Below are positions 1-9,150 of a DNA stretch of 64,000 bases, piece by piece (position 1 is the stretch's first letter; each line of letters opens with the position of its first letter). The position numbers were made by a program, and so were the translations under genes. The notes beneath the pieces were generated by a model, which was given only the letters and a program-made list of their open reading frames with translations, did no database searches and had not been told where the DNA came from. Origin of the DNA: Boseongicola aestuarii (GTDB taxonomy: Bacteria > Pseudomonadota > Alphaproteobacteria > Rhodobacterales > Rhodobacteraceae); NCBI RefSeq assembly GCF_900184815.1, contig NZ_FXXQ01000006.1, positions 62,001 to 126,000 of the forward strand, read 5' to 3'.

Positions 1-2
1 AT

Positions 3-245
3 TTTGTTGTCGGCACCTGCGGAGAGCTGTCCGTGAAAGGGAAAACGCTGAACCCTGGCGCGGCGAACTTGACGATCAGCGCGGCTGTCGCGGACCGCGC
101 TGATCACGTTCGCGAAGCATATCGCGCGTCGGTGGATTGCGAAGTGTACGTGGCGCTTTCACGCTTTGCGGGGCGCACCTACGCGCCATCGACGCAGGCC
201 AGCCGCGAGAGTGGTGCAGGGGCCGGGCTGACCGACAACGATTAG
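3..245 (+). CDS. 3' end of a gene cut by the window edge, unknown product
   Basis: An open frame runs from the left edge to a TAG stop and encodes the last 80 or so residues of a protein whose start lies outside the window. An internal GTG (position 33) is not needed as a start because the frame stays open to the edge. The tail is rich in Ala, Gly and Arg and ends in LTDND. I do not recognise the family. It converges on the inositol dehydrogenase gene with an 83-base gap and is probably not part of that operon. Confidence 0.45.
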   Translation, partial: FVVGTCGELSVKGKTLNPGAANLTISAAVADRADHVREAYRASVDCEVYVALSRFAGRTYAPSTQASRESGAGAGLTDND

Positions 246-328
246 TCCGGATTGATGTCGCGGCCCTTCACGGTTTGAATGTTCCGGCGACGATCCGCAT
301 GTTGTCATACAAGCTTTTCGCCCAGCAC

Positions 329-1318
329 TTACCCCAGTTTGACCGGCTGTCCGGTTTCGCAGGACTTCGCCGCCGCATCCGCAAGACGTTGGGCGGCAAC
401 GCCGTCGTCAATGGAAGGACTGGGGGCCTTGCCTTCGCTAATCGCAGCGATAAATGCTTCCATTTCAATCCGATAGGCATCCGCGTAACGTTCGAGAAAG
501 AAGTGTTTGTTGGGCGCCGTGGTGAAACCGTTCTTGCCCGCAACTTCGACCAGATGTTCGAGTTTGTTGGCCGCTTTCAACATCCCGCGCGCGCCGTGCA
601 CCTCAATGCGCTGGTCATAGCCATAGGTCGCGCGGCGCGAGTTGTTGATCGTGCAGATCTTGCCAGACGCGGTCCTGAGCGTAACCACTGCGGTGTCGAC
701 ATCGCCCGCATCACCAATGGCGGGATCGACCAGACAGGTGCCGACCGCGAAAACCTCAATCGGTTCCTCGCCGAGCAGGAAACGCGCCAGATCAAGATCG
801 TGAATCATCATGTCGCGGAACAATCCGCCCGAACTTTCTATGTACGAAAGCGGCGGCGGTGACGGGTCGCGCGAGGTGATAACGACGATCTCGGCTTCTC
901 CGATGACACCGGCGGCCAGTTGGGCCTGAAGATGGGCGAAGTTGGGATCAAACCGACGGTTGAAGGCGGTGAAAAAACCGATGCCCGCCGCCTTGACCGC
1001 GGCGCGACATTCCGCGGCGCGCGTCGACGACAGGTCGATCGGTTTTTCGCAGAAAATGGCTTTGCCAGCGGCTGCCAGCGCATGGATTTGGTCGTAGTGC
1101 AACGTGGTCGGAGTGGCGACAATCACGGCGTCGATGTCGTCGGCCTGAATGATCGCTTCTGCGGTTCGGACCTCGGCGCCTGTGCTGGCGGCGAGCTTTT
1201 CGGCGGCGGCAGGAACTGCATCCGCGACGGCTGCAAGGCGCGCCGAAGCGATGCGCGAAAGGCTAAGGGCGTGGACCTGTCCGATCCGGCCGCATCCCAA
1301 AAGTCCGATGGAAATCAT
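329..1318 (-). CDS. iolG: inositol 2-dehydrogenase (Gfo/Idh/MocA family)
   Basis: A 329-residue NAD-dependent dehydrogenase that would oxidise myo-inositol to 2-keto-myo-inositol, the first pathway step. The N-terminal Rossmann motif GCGRIG is at residues 8-13. The family lysine is in CEKP (Lys92), and the catalytic Asp/His pair is visible as D169 and H173. The ATG at 1318 has an AGGA ribosome site. An upstream in-frame codon would add a non-homologous 14-residue leader, so I reject it. It is the last gene of the leftward iolD-C-B-aldolase-G operon, 13 bases after the aldolase gene. Family membership is sure. The inositol assignment rests on the context. Confidence 0.85.
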   Translation of the reverse strand: MISIGLLGCGRIGQVHALSLSRIASARLAAVADAVPAAAEKLAASTGAEVRTAEAIIQADDIDAVIVATPTTLHYDQIHALAAAGKAIFCEKPIDLSSTRAAECRAAVKAAGIGFFTAFNRRFDPNFAHLQAQLAAGVIGEAEIVVITSRDPSPPPLSYIESSGGLFRDMMIHDLDLARFLLGEEPIEVFAVGTCLVDPAIGDAGDVDTAVVTLRTASGKICTINNSRRATYGYDQRIEVHGARGMLKAANKLEHLVEVAGKNGFTTAPNKHFFLERYADAYRIEMEAFIAAISEGKAPSPSIDDGVAAQRLADAAAKSCETGQPVKLG

Positions 1319-1331
1319 TGTGTTATCCTTT

Positions 1332-2162
1332 TCAGTCGGCGGCCAGACCGCGCAGAACACGGCGCGCGGTTGTCATGATATCAGGTTCGACCTGTTTGAG
1401 AATCTGCACCCGGTCAAAAGCGTCCGGGGTATCTGTCAGGGCTTTGCGAAGGGATGCGCCAAAAGCCATCCGAAGCTCGGTGCCGATGTTGAACTTGCAG
1501 ATGTTGGACGTCCGCGCCAAGCGTTGGCGTTGGTCAACGGGCACGCCCGAGCCGCCATGAATGACCAGCGGCACGTCTGTCGCCGCTTCGATTGCGCGGA
1601 TGCGATCTTCGTCCAGACCGCCTTCCTTGTTTTGCTGCAGATGCACGTTTCCCACCGAGATCGCCATGGCATCGACCTGTGTTTCGCGGGCAAAACGGGC
1701 GGCTTCGGCCGGGTCTGTCCCGCGCGAGGTTTCACCCTCGCTATAGCCGACAAATCCGATTTCACCTTCGCAGGAAATCCCGGCCTCATGCGCCAGTTCG
1801 GCGATGCTGGCGGTCTCGTCGATGTTTTGCTCCAGTGCGCTGCGCGATCCGTCATACATCACAGACGTAAAGCCCGCATCGACCGCGATCCGGCATTCCT
1901 CGAAGGTGTATCCGTGGTCCAGATGCGCCACCACCGGGACGGTCACGCGTTCGGCCAAATGCCGGAACATGACGCCGAGAACGGGCAGGGGCGTATGGGC
2001 GCGGCACGACGGTCCGGCTTGCAGGATCACCGGCAGGTTTTCGGCTTCGGCGGCGTCCACATATGCGCGCATGTCCTCCCAGCCGAGCGTCACCAATCCG
2101 CCGACGGCATAGCCGCCTTTCAAGGCGGGTTTCAGCACTTGGGACAGCGTGGCGAGCGTCAT
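1332..2162 (-). CDS. iolJ: class II fructose-bisphosphate aldolase family, probable DKGP aldolase
   Basis: A 276-residue class II metal-dependent aldolase. The zinc-site motif AHLDHGY is at residues 79-85 (His80, Asp82, His83), followed by CEGEIG and the second-half VIHGGSG glycine-rich phosphate site. In this operon it would split 2-deoxy-5-keto-gluconate 6-phosphate into dihydroxyacetone phosphate and malonate semialdehyde, as IolJ does in Bacillus subtilis. Its ATG overlaps the iolB stop by 4 bases, which implies translational coupling. Its presence as a separate gene fits the single-domain kinase upstream, which lacks the C-terminal DUF2090 domain seen in many rhizobial IolC proteins. A glycolytic role cannot be excluded from sequence alone. 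Confidence 0.82.
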   Translation of the reverse strand: MTLATLSQVLKPALKGGYAVGGLVTLGWEDMRAYVDAAEAENLPVILQAGPSCRAHTPLPVLGVMFRHLAERVTVPVVAHLDHGYTFEECRIAVDAGFTSVMYDGSRSALEQNIDETASIAELAHEAGISCEGEIGFVGYSEGETSRGTDPAEAARFARETQVDAMAISVGNVHLQQNKEGGLDEDRIRAIEAATDVPLVIHGGSGVPVDQRQRLARTSNICKFNIGTELRMAFGASLRKALTDTPDAFDRVQILKQVEPDIMTTARRVLRGLAAD

Positions 2163-3001
2163 TTGAACTTTGCCACCATGTCGAGGATGCCCGGAATGGT
2201 GTGCAGCTGTTCTTTGTGCGTTTCCTGAAAGTATTGCACCAGCGCGCGTTGGCTCAGGCCGCCGAGGATAGTGAAATAATACATTTCATAGCCGGGCAGA
2301 ACGCAGCAGGGATGATAGCCCTTGTCGATGCAAATCGTCGAACCATCGACGATGTGGTAGGCGTCACCGGGCTCGTTGTCGTCGCGTTGCAGCATTTGCA
2401 GGCCCGACCCGTAATTCGGCTTGAAACGGAAGTTATAGGTCTCGTCGTGGCGGGTTTCGTCGGGCAAACGGTCGGTATCGTGCTTGTGGCTCGGAAAGCC
2501 GGACCAGCCGCCCGCACCGACGGTGAAAAGCTCGGATACCAAAAGGCGGCCCACACGATCTTTTTGCTTCTGACCAAGTATATGTTTGATTTTACGATGT
2601 GTTTTTGTCTCGTCCGACCCATACTGAACAAGATCGATTTCATTCGCTCGTACAGCGAAAGGCTCTAGCACGTCTTCGAATTTCGCGCCGGCGACAAAGA
2701 TTTCCGCGGTATCGGACAAGCAAGTGAACGTCGCTTCCATTCCGGTCGGAACATAGACGCCCTCTGGCTCGCCGTCCCAAACATCGACGCCGCGTCCGCC
2801 AATCTGGCTAGCTTCGAACCCTTCGACCGAGACATCGATCAGCCCGGTCGCCGGGGCAATGCAGGTTTCGTATCCGGGGACCGCATAGCCGAATGTCTCG
2901 CCCTTTTTCAGCTTGACGATATTGAAATAATTGAGCGGCACGAGGCTGTCATCGACGTCCACGATTGGCGTATTCTGATTGTCAAACGGGGCGATGTGCA
3001 T
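2159..3001 (-). CDS. iolB: 5-deoxy-glucuronate isomerase family (IolB, divergent copy)
   Basis: A 280-residue bicupin of the IolB/KduI family, expected to isomerise 5-deoxy-glucuronate to 2-deoxy-5-keto-gluconate. The C-terminal cupin shows the metal motif SHKHD, then HDETYN and GYHPC, giving the usual His/His/Glu/His set. ATG 3001 is chosen because AAAGGA lies 8 bases upstream. An in-frame TTG at 3019 would start inside that ribosome site. The C-terminal tail (ending DMVAKFK) lacks the HDWI ending of canonical IolB, which is present in the second copy at 13252-14061. It lies 14 bases after iolC and overlaps the aldolase gene by 4 bases. Confidence 0.8.
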   Translation of the reverse strand: MHIAPFDNQNTPIVDVDDSLVPLNYFNIVKLKKGETFGYAVPGYETCIAPATGLIDVSVEGFEASQIGGRGVDVWDGEPEGVYVPTGMEATFTCLSDTAEIFVAGAKFEDVLEPFAVRANEIDLVQYGSDETKTHRKIKHILGQKQKDRVGRLLVSELFTVGAGGWSGFPSHKHDTDRLPDETRHDETYNFRFKPNYGSGLQMLQRDDNEPGDAYHIVDGSTICIDKGYHPCCVLPGYEMYYFTILGGLSQRALVQYFQETHKEQLHTIPGILDMVAKFK

Positions 3002-3015
3002 CGGGTAAAGTCCTT

Positions 3016-4008
3016 TCAAAGTGGTCCCGGCGCTGTGGGGCCGGGGTGCGCGGCAAGAAATGCCTCAAGTTCGGGTTCGGTCGGCATCGCGGGCGCGCAA
3101 CCGGGTTTCGCAACCACGATCGCCGCACAGGCCGACCCGCGCATGACCGCGTCGTGTATGTCGCGGCCCGCCGCCAGCGAAGCGATGAAACCGGCCATGA
3201 AACTGTCACCGGCACCTGTCGGCTTCAAGGCCTTTACCGGGTAAATACCGCTTGGCGTCTCGGTACCGTTAACAAAGGTTACCGCACCGAGGTGCCCCAT
3301 CTTATAGACCACGATCGCGGCAGTCGAGTTGGCCAGTTCACGCGCCTTGGTCAACCCTTTTTCGATGCCGCCTGCCATGAAGCCGAACTCTTCGTCGTTG
3401 GCGACAATGACGTCTGCCATGGCTCCCGCCCGGGACAGGACTTTCTCTGCGACTTGCGGGGATGGCCAACTGTAGGGGCGATAGTCCACGTCGAAGATCA
3501 CGGGCAGTCCGGCGGCTTTGGCAAGTTCGAACGCGCGGAATGCGGCCGTGCGCGAAGGCTCGGCGGCAAAGACGGTGCCAGCGGTGATGAGCGCACCAAA
3601 TTCAGTGTAATCAATGGCTTCCACGTCTTCGACGCTCATCTGAAAGTCTGCGGCACCGTTTCTGTAGATGACGGAATTGTGGTTTTCGACACGCGTCTCA
3701 TAGACCGCAAGTGAGTTGCGGAACTCGCCTGCGATCGGTTTGACGTGGGTCGCGTCGACGCCGTAATGTTTCAGTTGGTTGACACAGTACCGACCGATAG
3801 CATCGTCCGACACACGGGTCACAAGCGCCGCTTTCGAGCCGAATTTCACCAATCCCGCCGCGATATTTGCCGAGCTTCCGCCCATCGCGACCATCATGGT
3901 CTCGGCGGTTTCTATCCCCGTTCCGGCAGGTTCCGGCGAGAAATCGATACCGACGCGGCCCACGACGACGAACGCATTCTTTTTGATGCCCGAAAGAACG
4001 TCCATCAT
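3016..4008 (-). CDS. iolC: 5-dehydro-2-deoxygluconokinase
   Basis: A 330-residue PfkB/ribokinase-family kinase that phosphorylates 2-deoxy-5-keto-gluconate. It shows the N-terminal GRVGIDF region, the GGSSAN glycine-rich sugar site and the C-terminal GAGDSF motif with the catalytic Asp. The start is the ATG at 4008, whose ATGA overlaps the iolD stop and which has AGGGG upstream. A longer in-frame start at 4044 would intrude into iolD. It is the single-domain form, about half the length of the DUF2090-fused IolC of rhizobia, and this agrees with a separate aldolase gene downstream. Confidence 0.9.
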   Translation of the reverse strand: MMDVLSGIKKNAFVVVGRVGIDFSPEPAGTGIETAETMMVAMGGSSANIAAGLVKFGSKAALVTRVSDDAIGRYCVNQLKHYGVDATHVKPIAGEFRNSLAVYETRVENHNSVIYRNGAADFQMSVEDVEAIDYTEFGALITAGTVFAAEPSRTAAFRAFELAKAAGLPVIFDVDYRPYSWPSPQVAEKVLSRAGAMADVIVANDEEFGFMAGGIEKGLTKARELANSTAAIVVYKMGHLGAVTFVNGTETPSGIYPVKALKPTGAGDSFMAGFIASLAAGRDIHDAVMRGSACAAIVVAKPGCAPAMPTEPELEAFLAAHPGPTAPGPL

Positions 4009-5870
4009 ACGCCCCTGCGCTGCTTCGAACGGCTTGCTTCCCATTCAAGATGTGCTTCGCGAACTTTCGGATTGTCCGTCACATGGGGCGTGCCGACCTC
4101 CCACCAGGTGTGGCCTTCGGTCGTCCAGCCTTCGTAGGCGTCCACGTTCATTACGATGACCGAGGTCTTGTCAGATGCCTTCGCGGCTTTGAAGGCTTCG
4201 GCCAATTGATCGGGCGAGTCGGCGAAGACGGCATGCGCGCCCATGGCCGCGGCATGGGCCACGTAGTCAACCGAAAACGCCTCCGGAATGGTCGGAGCGT
4301 CGGACAACAAGTTGTTGAAGCTTTCGTTTCCGGTGTTGTTCTGAAGCTTGTTGATGACCGCGAATCCGCCATTGTCCAGCACCAGTACGATCAGCTTTTT
4401 CTTTGATAAAACAGAGGAATAGATGTCCGAGTTCATCAGCATGTACGAGCCGTCGCCGGTAAAGACGATGGTGTCCGCATCTGGCTCTTTCTCGCTTTGG
4501 GCAATGCGCGCGCCCCATCCGCCGGCGATCTCGTATCCCATGCAAGAAAATCCGAATTCAACGTCCACCGTGCCCACATCAAGCGTGCGCCAGTTGGCGG
4601 TGACTTCCGCAGGAAGCCCGCCGGCTGCGGCCACAACGCGGTCGCGCTTGTCACAAAGCGCGTTCACCGCTCCGATTACCTGCGCATAGGAATTGGGGCG
4701 GTTTCCGGGGCGCACATTCTCGGCGACATAGGCGTTCCATTTGACGCGCTCGGCCTTGGCGAAGTCGGTCCAGCTTGCAGGCGCGCGATAATCAGAAAGC
4801 GCGGCGTCGAGCGCCTTTAGCCCGAGTTTCGCGTCCCCGACGACCGGGAGAGATTTGTGCTTGCCCGCATCATGGCGTGCGGCGTTAAGAGAGATTAATT
4901 TTGCGTCCTTGGAAAAGGCCGTCCAGGACCCTGTCGTGAAGTCCTGAAGGCGGCATCCGACCGATAAGATGACGTCTGCCGACTCGGCCACCGCGTTGGC
5001 GCTGTCTGATCCGGTGACACCCACGGGGCCTATATTCAAGGCATGATCGTTCACCATGTTCGCGCGTCCCGCGATGGTTTCGATCACGGGTATCTGGTGC
5101 TTCTCGGCAAAAGCCGTCATCTCGGCCACTGCTCCCGAATATTGCACGCCGCCACCTGCAATCATGATCGGACGAGCGGCTGATTTCAGCAGCCTCGCGG
5201 CATCGGCCACTTCGTCCTCATCCGGGCTAACTCTGCGAATACGATGAGTTTTTTCTTCAAAGAAAGACAGAGGATAGTCGTAGGCCCAGCCCTGTACGTC
5301 TTGCGGCAATCCAACGAATGCAGGCCCACAGTCAGCCGGGTCCAGCAGAGTCGCCAGCGCGGCGGGCAGGGACTGAATGACTTGGGCGGGGTGGGTGATC
5401 CGATCCCAATACCGGCTGACCGCTTGGAAGCCGTCGTTAAGACCCAAAGCGGGGTTCCCGAAGTGCTCGATCTGCTGAAGGACCGGGTCAGGCAGGCGCG
5501 TCAGAAAAGTGTCTCCGCAGAGCATTAACAATGGTAAACGGTTGGCGTGCGCCAAAGCGGCCGCCGTTAGCAGATTGGCCGTTCCCGGACCCGCTGACGC
5601 GGTGCAGAACATGAAGCGACGGCGCAAATGATATTTTGCGTACGCGGCAGCCGCGAATCCCATGCCCTGTTCGTTTTGTCCCCGGTAAAGCGGGAGCGTT
5701 TCGCGATGGTCATAAAGGGCCTCGCCGAGGCAGGTCACATTGCCATGGCCGAAAATGCCAAAGCCGCCGCCGCACACGCGCAGCCGTTCGCCATCAATTT
5801 CAATGAATTGCGCGTTCAAATAGCGAATTATCGCCTGCGCGGTCGTAAGTCGCACTGTCTGGTCGCTCAT
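4005..5870 (-). CDS. iolD: 3D-(3,5/4)-trihydroxycyclohexane-1,2-dione hydrolase
   Basis: A 621-residue thiamine-diphosphate enzyme that opens the cyclohexane ring of the inositol intermediate to give 5-deoxy-glucuronate. The N-terminal pyrimidine domain carries the GQNEQGMGFAAAAYAK segment with the cofactor-activating Glu. The C-terminal domain has the FTGDGS to DNGG thiamine-diphosphate/Mg motif. ATG 5870 has GGAAGGA 7 bases upstream and opens the leftward operon. A much longer open frame runs back to 6245, but that part overlaps the divergent dehydrogenase and the promoter region and is rejected. Expression is probably controlled by the palindrome at 5955-5970. Confidence 0.93.
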   Translation of the reverse strand: MSDQTVRLTTAQAIIRYLNAQFIEIDGERLRVCGGGFGIFGHGNVTCLGEALYDHRETLPLYRGQNEQGMGFAAAAYAKYHLRRRFMFCTASAGPGTANLLTAAALAHANRLPLLMLCGDTFLTRLPDPVLQQIEHFGNPALGLNDGFQAVSRYWDRITHPAQVIQSLPAALATLLDPADCGPAFVGLPQDVQGWAYDYPLSFFEEKTHRIRRVSPDEDEVADAARLLKSAARPIMIAGGGVQYSGAVAEMTAFAEKHQIPVIETIAGRANMVNDHALNIGPVGVTGSDSANAVAESADVILSVGCRLQDFTTGSWTAFSKDAKLISLNAARHDAGKHKSLPVVGDAKLGLKALDAALSDYRAPASWTDFAKAERVKWNAYVAENVRPGNRPNSYAQVIGAVNALCDKRDRVVAAAGGLPAEVTANWRTLDVGTVDVEFGFSCMGYEIAGGWGARIAQSEKEPDADTIVFTGDGSYMLMNSDIYSSVLSKKKLIVLVLDNGGFAVINKLQNNTGNESFNNLLSDAPTIPEAFSVDYVAHAAAMGAHAVFADSPDQLAEAFKAAKASDKTSVIVMNVDAYEGWTTEGHTWWEVGTPHVTDNPKVREAHLEWEASRSKQRRGV

Positions 5871-5954
5871 CGGTGGGTCCTTCCCGAGAGTTCGAATTCC
5901 GGTCAATCCTGCACCAAGGTGCTTGACGCTCTTGTGCGTTAGAAGATACCCGTG

Positions 5955-5970
5955 TTGCAACCGGTTGCAA
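5955..5970. promoter_or_regulatory. LacI-type operator (perfect 16-bp palindrome) in the iolD/dehydrogenase divergent region
   Basis: TTGCAACCGGTTGCAA is a perfect palindrome with the central CG typical of LacI-family operators. It lies between the divergent starts at 5870 and 5991. The 14-bp core TGCAACCGGTTGCA recurs at 10208-10221 beside a LacI-family gene. I infer that this regulator represses both transcription directions. Confidence 0.75.
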
Positions 5971-5990
5971 TGGTTTTTCGGGGGTAGGGC

Positions 5991-7094
5991 GTGACGGAAA
6001 TTGGCGTGGGTATCATCGGCGGCGGCTACATGGGCAAGGCGCATGCCGTTGCCTATTCGGCGGTTGGTGCGGTTTTCAACACGCGACTTCGACCCAGACT
6101 TGAGATGGTGGCAGCCTCGACCAGGGCGTCGGCGGACCGCTATTGCGCCGAGTTCGGGTTCGCGCGCGCAGCCGACGACTGGGCGCAATTGGTCAGAGAT
6201 CCAAGGGTCGAAGCCGTGGTCATTGCCGCGCCGCAAGCGACCCATCGCGCGGCTGCCGAGCTGGCCTTTTCACTTGGCAAGCCCGTGTTTTGCGAAAAAC
6301 CGCTTGGAGCGTCTATTGAAGACGCGCGCGCCATGACCGCAAGCGCGGCTGCGCGAAAATGCATCAATATGGTCGGCTTCAATTACATCAGAACACCTGC
6401 TTCCCAGTATGCGCGCAAGCTGATTTCTGACCGCGTCATCGGAGATGTGACCTGGTTTCGCGGCGAGCACACCGAGGATTTTCTGGCGGATGCAGACACA
6501 CCCGCGTCGTGGCGCACGAAGGGGGACTCAAACGGCACAATGGGCGATCTGGCGCCGCATATGATCAATGCCGCACTTGCTCTGATCGGTCCGATATCTT
6601 CTGTCATGGCGCAGATTGAAACTGTGCATAAGTCTCGCGGTGGAGAGCCGGTGACCAACGATGATCATGCGCAAATGATGTGTCGGTTCGACAGTGGCGC
6701 AATGGGGCACATGTTTTTCAGCCGCGTCGGGACGGGGCGAAAAATGGGCTATGCCTACGAGGTCACGGGCACCAAGGGCGCGATTCGATTTGATCAGGAA
6801 GACCAGAACGCGCTTTGGCTCTACAAGGCGGAAGGGCCGGAGGCCGAGCGTGGATTTCGCAAGATCTTGACCGGTCCCGCACACCCGGATTACGCCCCCT
6901 TTTGCCAGGGGCCAGGGCATGGAACGGGCTATCAGGATCAGATCATTATCGAAGCGCGGGACTTTCTGGAAGCCATCGCGGATGATCAAAACCGGTGGCC
7001 GACGTTTGCGGATGGATTGGCCGTTTCGCAAGTGGTAGAGGCTGCGCGCACATCAAATTCCGCCGGGGTCTGGACCCCGGTTCAGGGTGACTGA
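5991..7094 (+). CDS. Gfo/Idh/MocA family oxidoreductase
   Basis: A 367-residue NAD(P)-dependent dehydrogenase. It has a Rossmann motif GGGYMG near the N-terminus, the FCEKPLG segment with the family lysine, and GDLAPHMINAAL with the Asp/His pair. The start is GTG 5991, preceded by a G-rich stretch but no strong Shine-Dalgarno sequence. It is the first gene rightward from the shared operator, 13 bases before the IolE-like gene. The likely job is oxidation of an inositol isomer, a methylated inositol or a ring ketone. Its size and sequence differ from the iolG product at the left end, so a different substrate is plausible. The exact substrate cannot be read from sequence. Confidence 0.85.
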   Translation: MTEIGVGIIGGGYMGKAHAVAYSAVGAVFNTRLRPRLEMVAASTRASADRYCAEFGFARAADDWAQLVRDPRVEAVVIAAPQATHRAAAELAFSLGKPVFCEKPLGASIEDARAMTASAAARKCINMVGFNYIRTPASQYARKLISDRVIGDVTWFRGEHTEDFLADADTPASWRTKGDSNGTMGDLAPHMINAALALIGPISSVMAQIETVHKSRGGEPVTNDDHAQMMCRFDSGAMGHMFFSRVGTGRKMGYAYEVTGTKGAIRFDQEDQNALWLYKAEGPEAERGFRKILTGPAHPDYAPFCQGPGHGTGYQDQIIIEARDFLEAIADDQNRWPTFADGLAVSQVVEAARTSNSAGVWTPVQGD

Positions 7095-7107
7095 AGGAGA
7101 CCCGCCT

Positions 7108-8004
7108 GTGACGATCAGAATTGGAAATGCGCCGTGTTCATGGGGCGTTGAATTTGCGGATGATCCCCGCAATCCGGCGTGGCGGGATGTGCTGCGTGAG
7201 AACGCGCAAGCGGGATATAAGGGTATCGAATTGGGGCCTGTCGGTTTCATGCCGGAGGATCCCGCACACCTGGGCGAGGCGCTTTCCGAGTTCGATCTTG
7301 AGCTGATTGGTGGTGTCGTTTTTCGCCCTTTCCACGACCCGAGCGCATGGGGCGATGTGCTGGATGCCTCGGTCAGAACCTGCAAGGCTCTTAAGGCGCA
7401 TGGCGCCGAACATCTCGTCTTGATCGACTCAATTTCGCCGCGACGCGCGCCAACAGCCGGCCGAGCGGATGCCGCCGAACAGATGGACAAGGCCGAGTGG
7501 ACCGCCTTTCGTGGCCGCATTCAGCAGGTCGCAAAGATGGGTGCCGAGGAATTCGGCCTGACCGTCGGGATCCATGCGCATGCGGCGGGTTTCATGGATT
7601 TCGAGCCCGAGTTGGAACGCCTTCTGGATGAGGTCGATGAAAAAATCCTGAAGATTTGCTTCGATACCGGGCACCATTCCTATGCCGGTTTTGACCCCGT
7701 GGCCTTCATGGAGCGCCACATCGACCGGATCAGTTACATGCATTTCAAGGACATCGATCCGGTCGTAAAGGCGGACGTCATTGCCAACGGGACGGGGTTC
7801 TATGATGCCTGCGGGCAGGGTATTTTCTGCAATCTTGGGGACGGTGATGTTAACTTTCCTCGTGTGCGCGACATACTGATCGAGAACGGATTTGAAGGCT
7901 GGTGCACCGTCGAGCAGGACTGTGATCCCACGCTTCCCGACACCGACGCGCTTGGTGATGCCAAGGCAAACCGCGCTTATCTGCAATCAATCGGCTTTAC
8001 CTGA
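7108..8004 (+). CDS. iolE: TIM-barrel sugar isomerase/epimerase family, probable inosose dehydratase
   Basis: A 298-residue AP-endonuclease-2-type TIM barrel starting IRIGNAPCSWG, as IolE/MocC-like proteins do. The metal-ligand region is visible as GIHAHAAG, CFDTGHHSYAG, MHFKDID and TVEQD. In the pathway it would dehydrate 2-keto-myo-inositol to the trione substrate of IolD, a step otherwise missing from the cluster. GTG 7108 is chosen because AAGGAG sits 8 bases upstream. An in-frame GTG at 7087 overlaps the previous gene and has no site. IolE is preferred over IolI/IolH because nothing else here can supply the dehydration, but this is by elimination. Confidence 0.75.
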   Translation: MTIRIGNAPCSWGVEFADDPRNPAWRDVLRENAQAGYKGIELGPVGFMPEDPAHLGEALSEFDLELIGGVVFRPFHDPSAWGDVLDASVRTCKALKAHGAEHLVLIDSISPRRAPTAGRADAAEQMDKAEWTAFRGRIQQVAKMGAEEFGLTVGIHAHAAGFMDFEPELERLLDEVDEKILKICFDTGHHSYAGFDPVAFMERHIDRISYMHFKDIDPVVKADVIANGTGFYDACGQGIFCNLGDGDVNFPRVRDILIENGFEGWCTVEQDCDPTLPDTDALGDAKANRAYLQSIGFT

Positions 8005-8016
8005 AGGAGCCCGGAC

Positions 8017-9150
8017 GTGACAAAGTTGAAATGGGGAATGATCGGCGGCGGTGAAGGCAGTCAGATTGGCCCGGCGCATCGCTTGGGATCGCAAGCCGAT
8101 GGCCTTTTTTCGTTTGAAGCCGGTGCGTTAGATGTCGATGCGGCGAAAGGGAGAGCCTATGCACAGTCGCTGGGTATTGCCGCCGACCGTGCGTATGGTG
8201 ACTGGAAAGAGATGCTGGCGGGCGAGCGAGGTCGCGACGACAAGGTGGACCTTGTGACCGTTGCAACGCCGAACAACACCCATTTCGAGATCACCAAATC
8301 CTTTCTGGAAGCCGGTTTTCATGTGCTTTGCGAAAAGCCGATGACAATGACCGTGGAAGAGGGCGAAGAGATCGTGCGGGTCGCGAAAGCGAGCGGAAAG
8401 ACCTGCGCTGTTAACTATTGTTACTCGGCCTATCCGATGGTTCGTCAGATGAAGGCGATGGTCGCCGCCGGCGAGTTGGGGGCGATCCGGACGGTGGTTG
8501 CGAACTTCAGCCACGGGCACCATGCGGCGGGGGACGACGCGGACAATCCGCGGGTGCGCTGGCGGTATGATCCGGCGCAGGCGGGTGTCTCGGGGCAGAT
8601 GGCTGATTGCGGAATTCACGCCCTACATATGGCGAGCTTTATCACCGGGGACGAGGTCGAAAAGCTGTCTGCGGACTTTGCCTCGACCGTGAAGGGGCGC
8701 GTTCTGGAAGATGATGCGATGGTGAACTTTCGCACAATGAAAGGCACCGTCGGACGGCTTTGGACCTCGACCATCGCACTTGGTCGACAGCATGGGTTGG
8801 ACATTGCCATCTACGGTGAAAAGGGCGGCATGCGGTGGGCGTCTGAGCAACCCAACCAGATCATCTACAACCGGCTGGGCGCGCGCACCGAGATCATCGA
8901 AAAGGGCGAGGCCGGATTGTCGGAAGACGCGCAACGCATGAGCCGGGTGGCCATCGCGCATCCCGAGGGGTTCCCTTTGGCGGTTGCCAACATCTACGTG
9001 GATCTGGCGGCCAAAATCCGCGGTGAAGGCAAAGGCAACCTGCCGACAGCCGAAGACGGTTTGCGTTCGATGGCTGCGGTTTTCGCGGCCGTGGATTCAG
9101 CTTCAAAAGACGGTGCCTGGGTAGACGCGCGCCCGCCGATGTTCCGTTAG
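8017..9150 (+). CDS. Gfo/Idh/MocA family oxidoreductase
   Basis: A 377-residue dehydrogenase with MIGGGEGSQIGPAHR at the N-terminus, HVLCEKPMT around the catalytic lysine and MADCGIHALHMASF with the Asp/His pair. GTG 8017 follows a GAAGGAG site and lies 12 bases after the IolE-like gene, so the three rightward genes form one operon. Its stop overlaps that of the convergent LacI gene. The long GGGEGSQIG loop recalls subfamilies acting on keto-sugars or scyllo-inositol. I infer that it handles an inositol isomer, but cannot choose between scyllo-, D-chiro- or a glycosylated form. Confidence 0.82.
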   Translation: MTKLKWGMIGGGEGSQIGPAHRLGSQADGLFSFEAGALDVDAAKGRAYAQSLGIAADRAYGDWKEMLAGERGRDDKVDLVTVATPNNTHFEITKSFLEAGFHVLCEKPMTMTVEEGEEIVRVAKASGKTCAVNYCYSAYPMVRQMKAMVAAGELGAIRTVVANFSHGHHAAGDDADNPRVRWRYDPAQAGVSGQMADCGIHALHMASFITGDEVEKLSADFASTVKGRVLEDDAMVNFRTMKGTVGRLWTSTIALGRQHGLDIAIYGEKGGMRWASEQPNQIIYNRLGARTEIIEKGEAGLSEDAQRMSRVAIAHPEGFPLAVANIYVDLAAKIRGEGKGNLPTAEDGLRSMAAVFAAVDSASKDGAWVDARPPMFR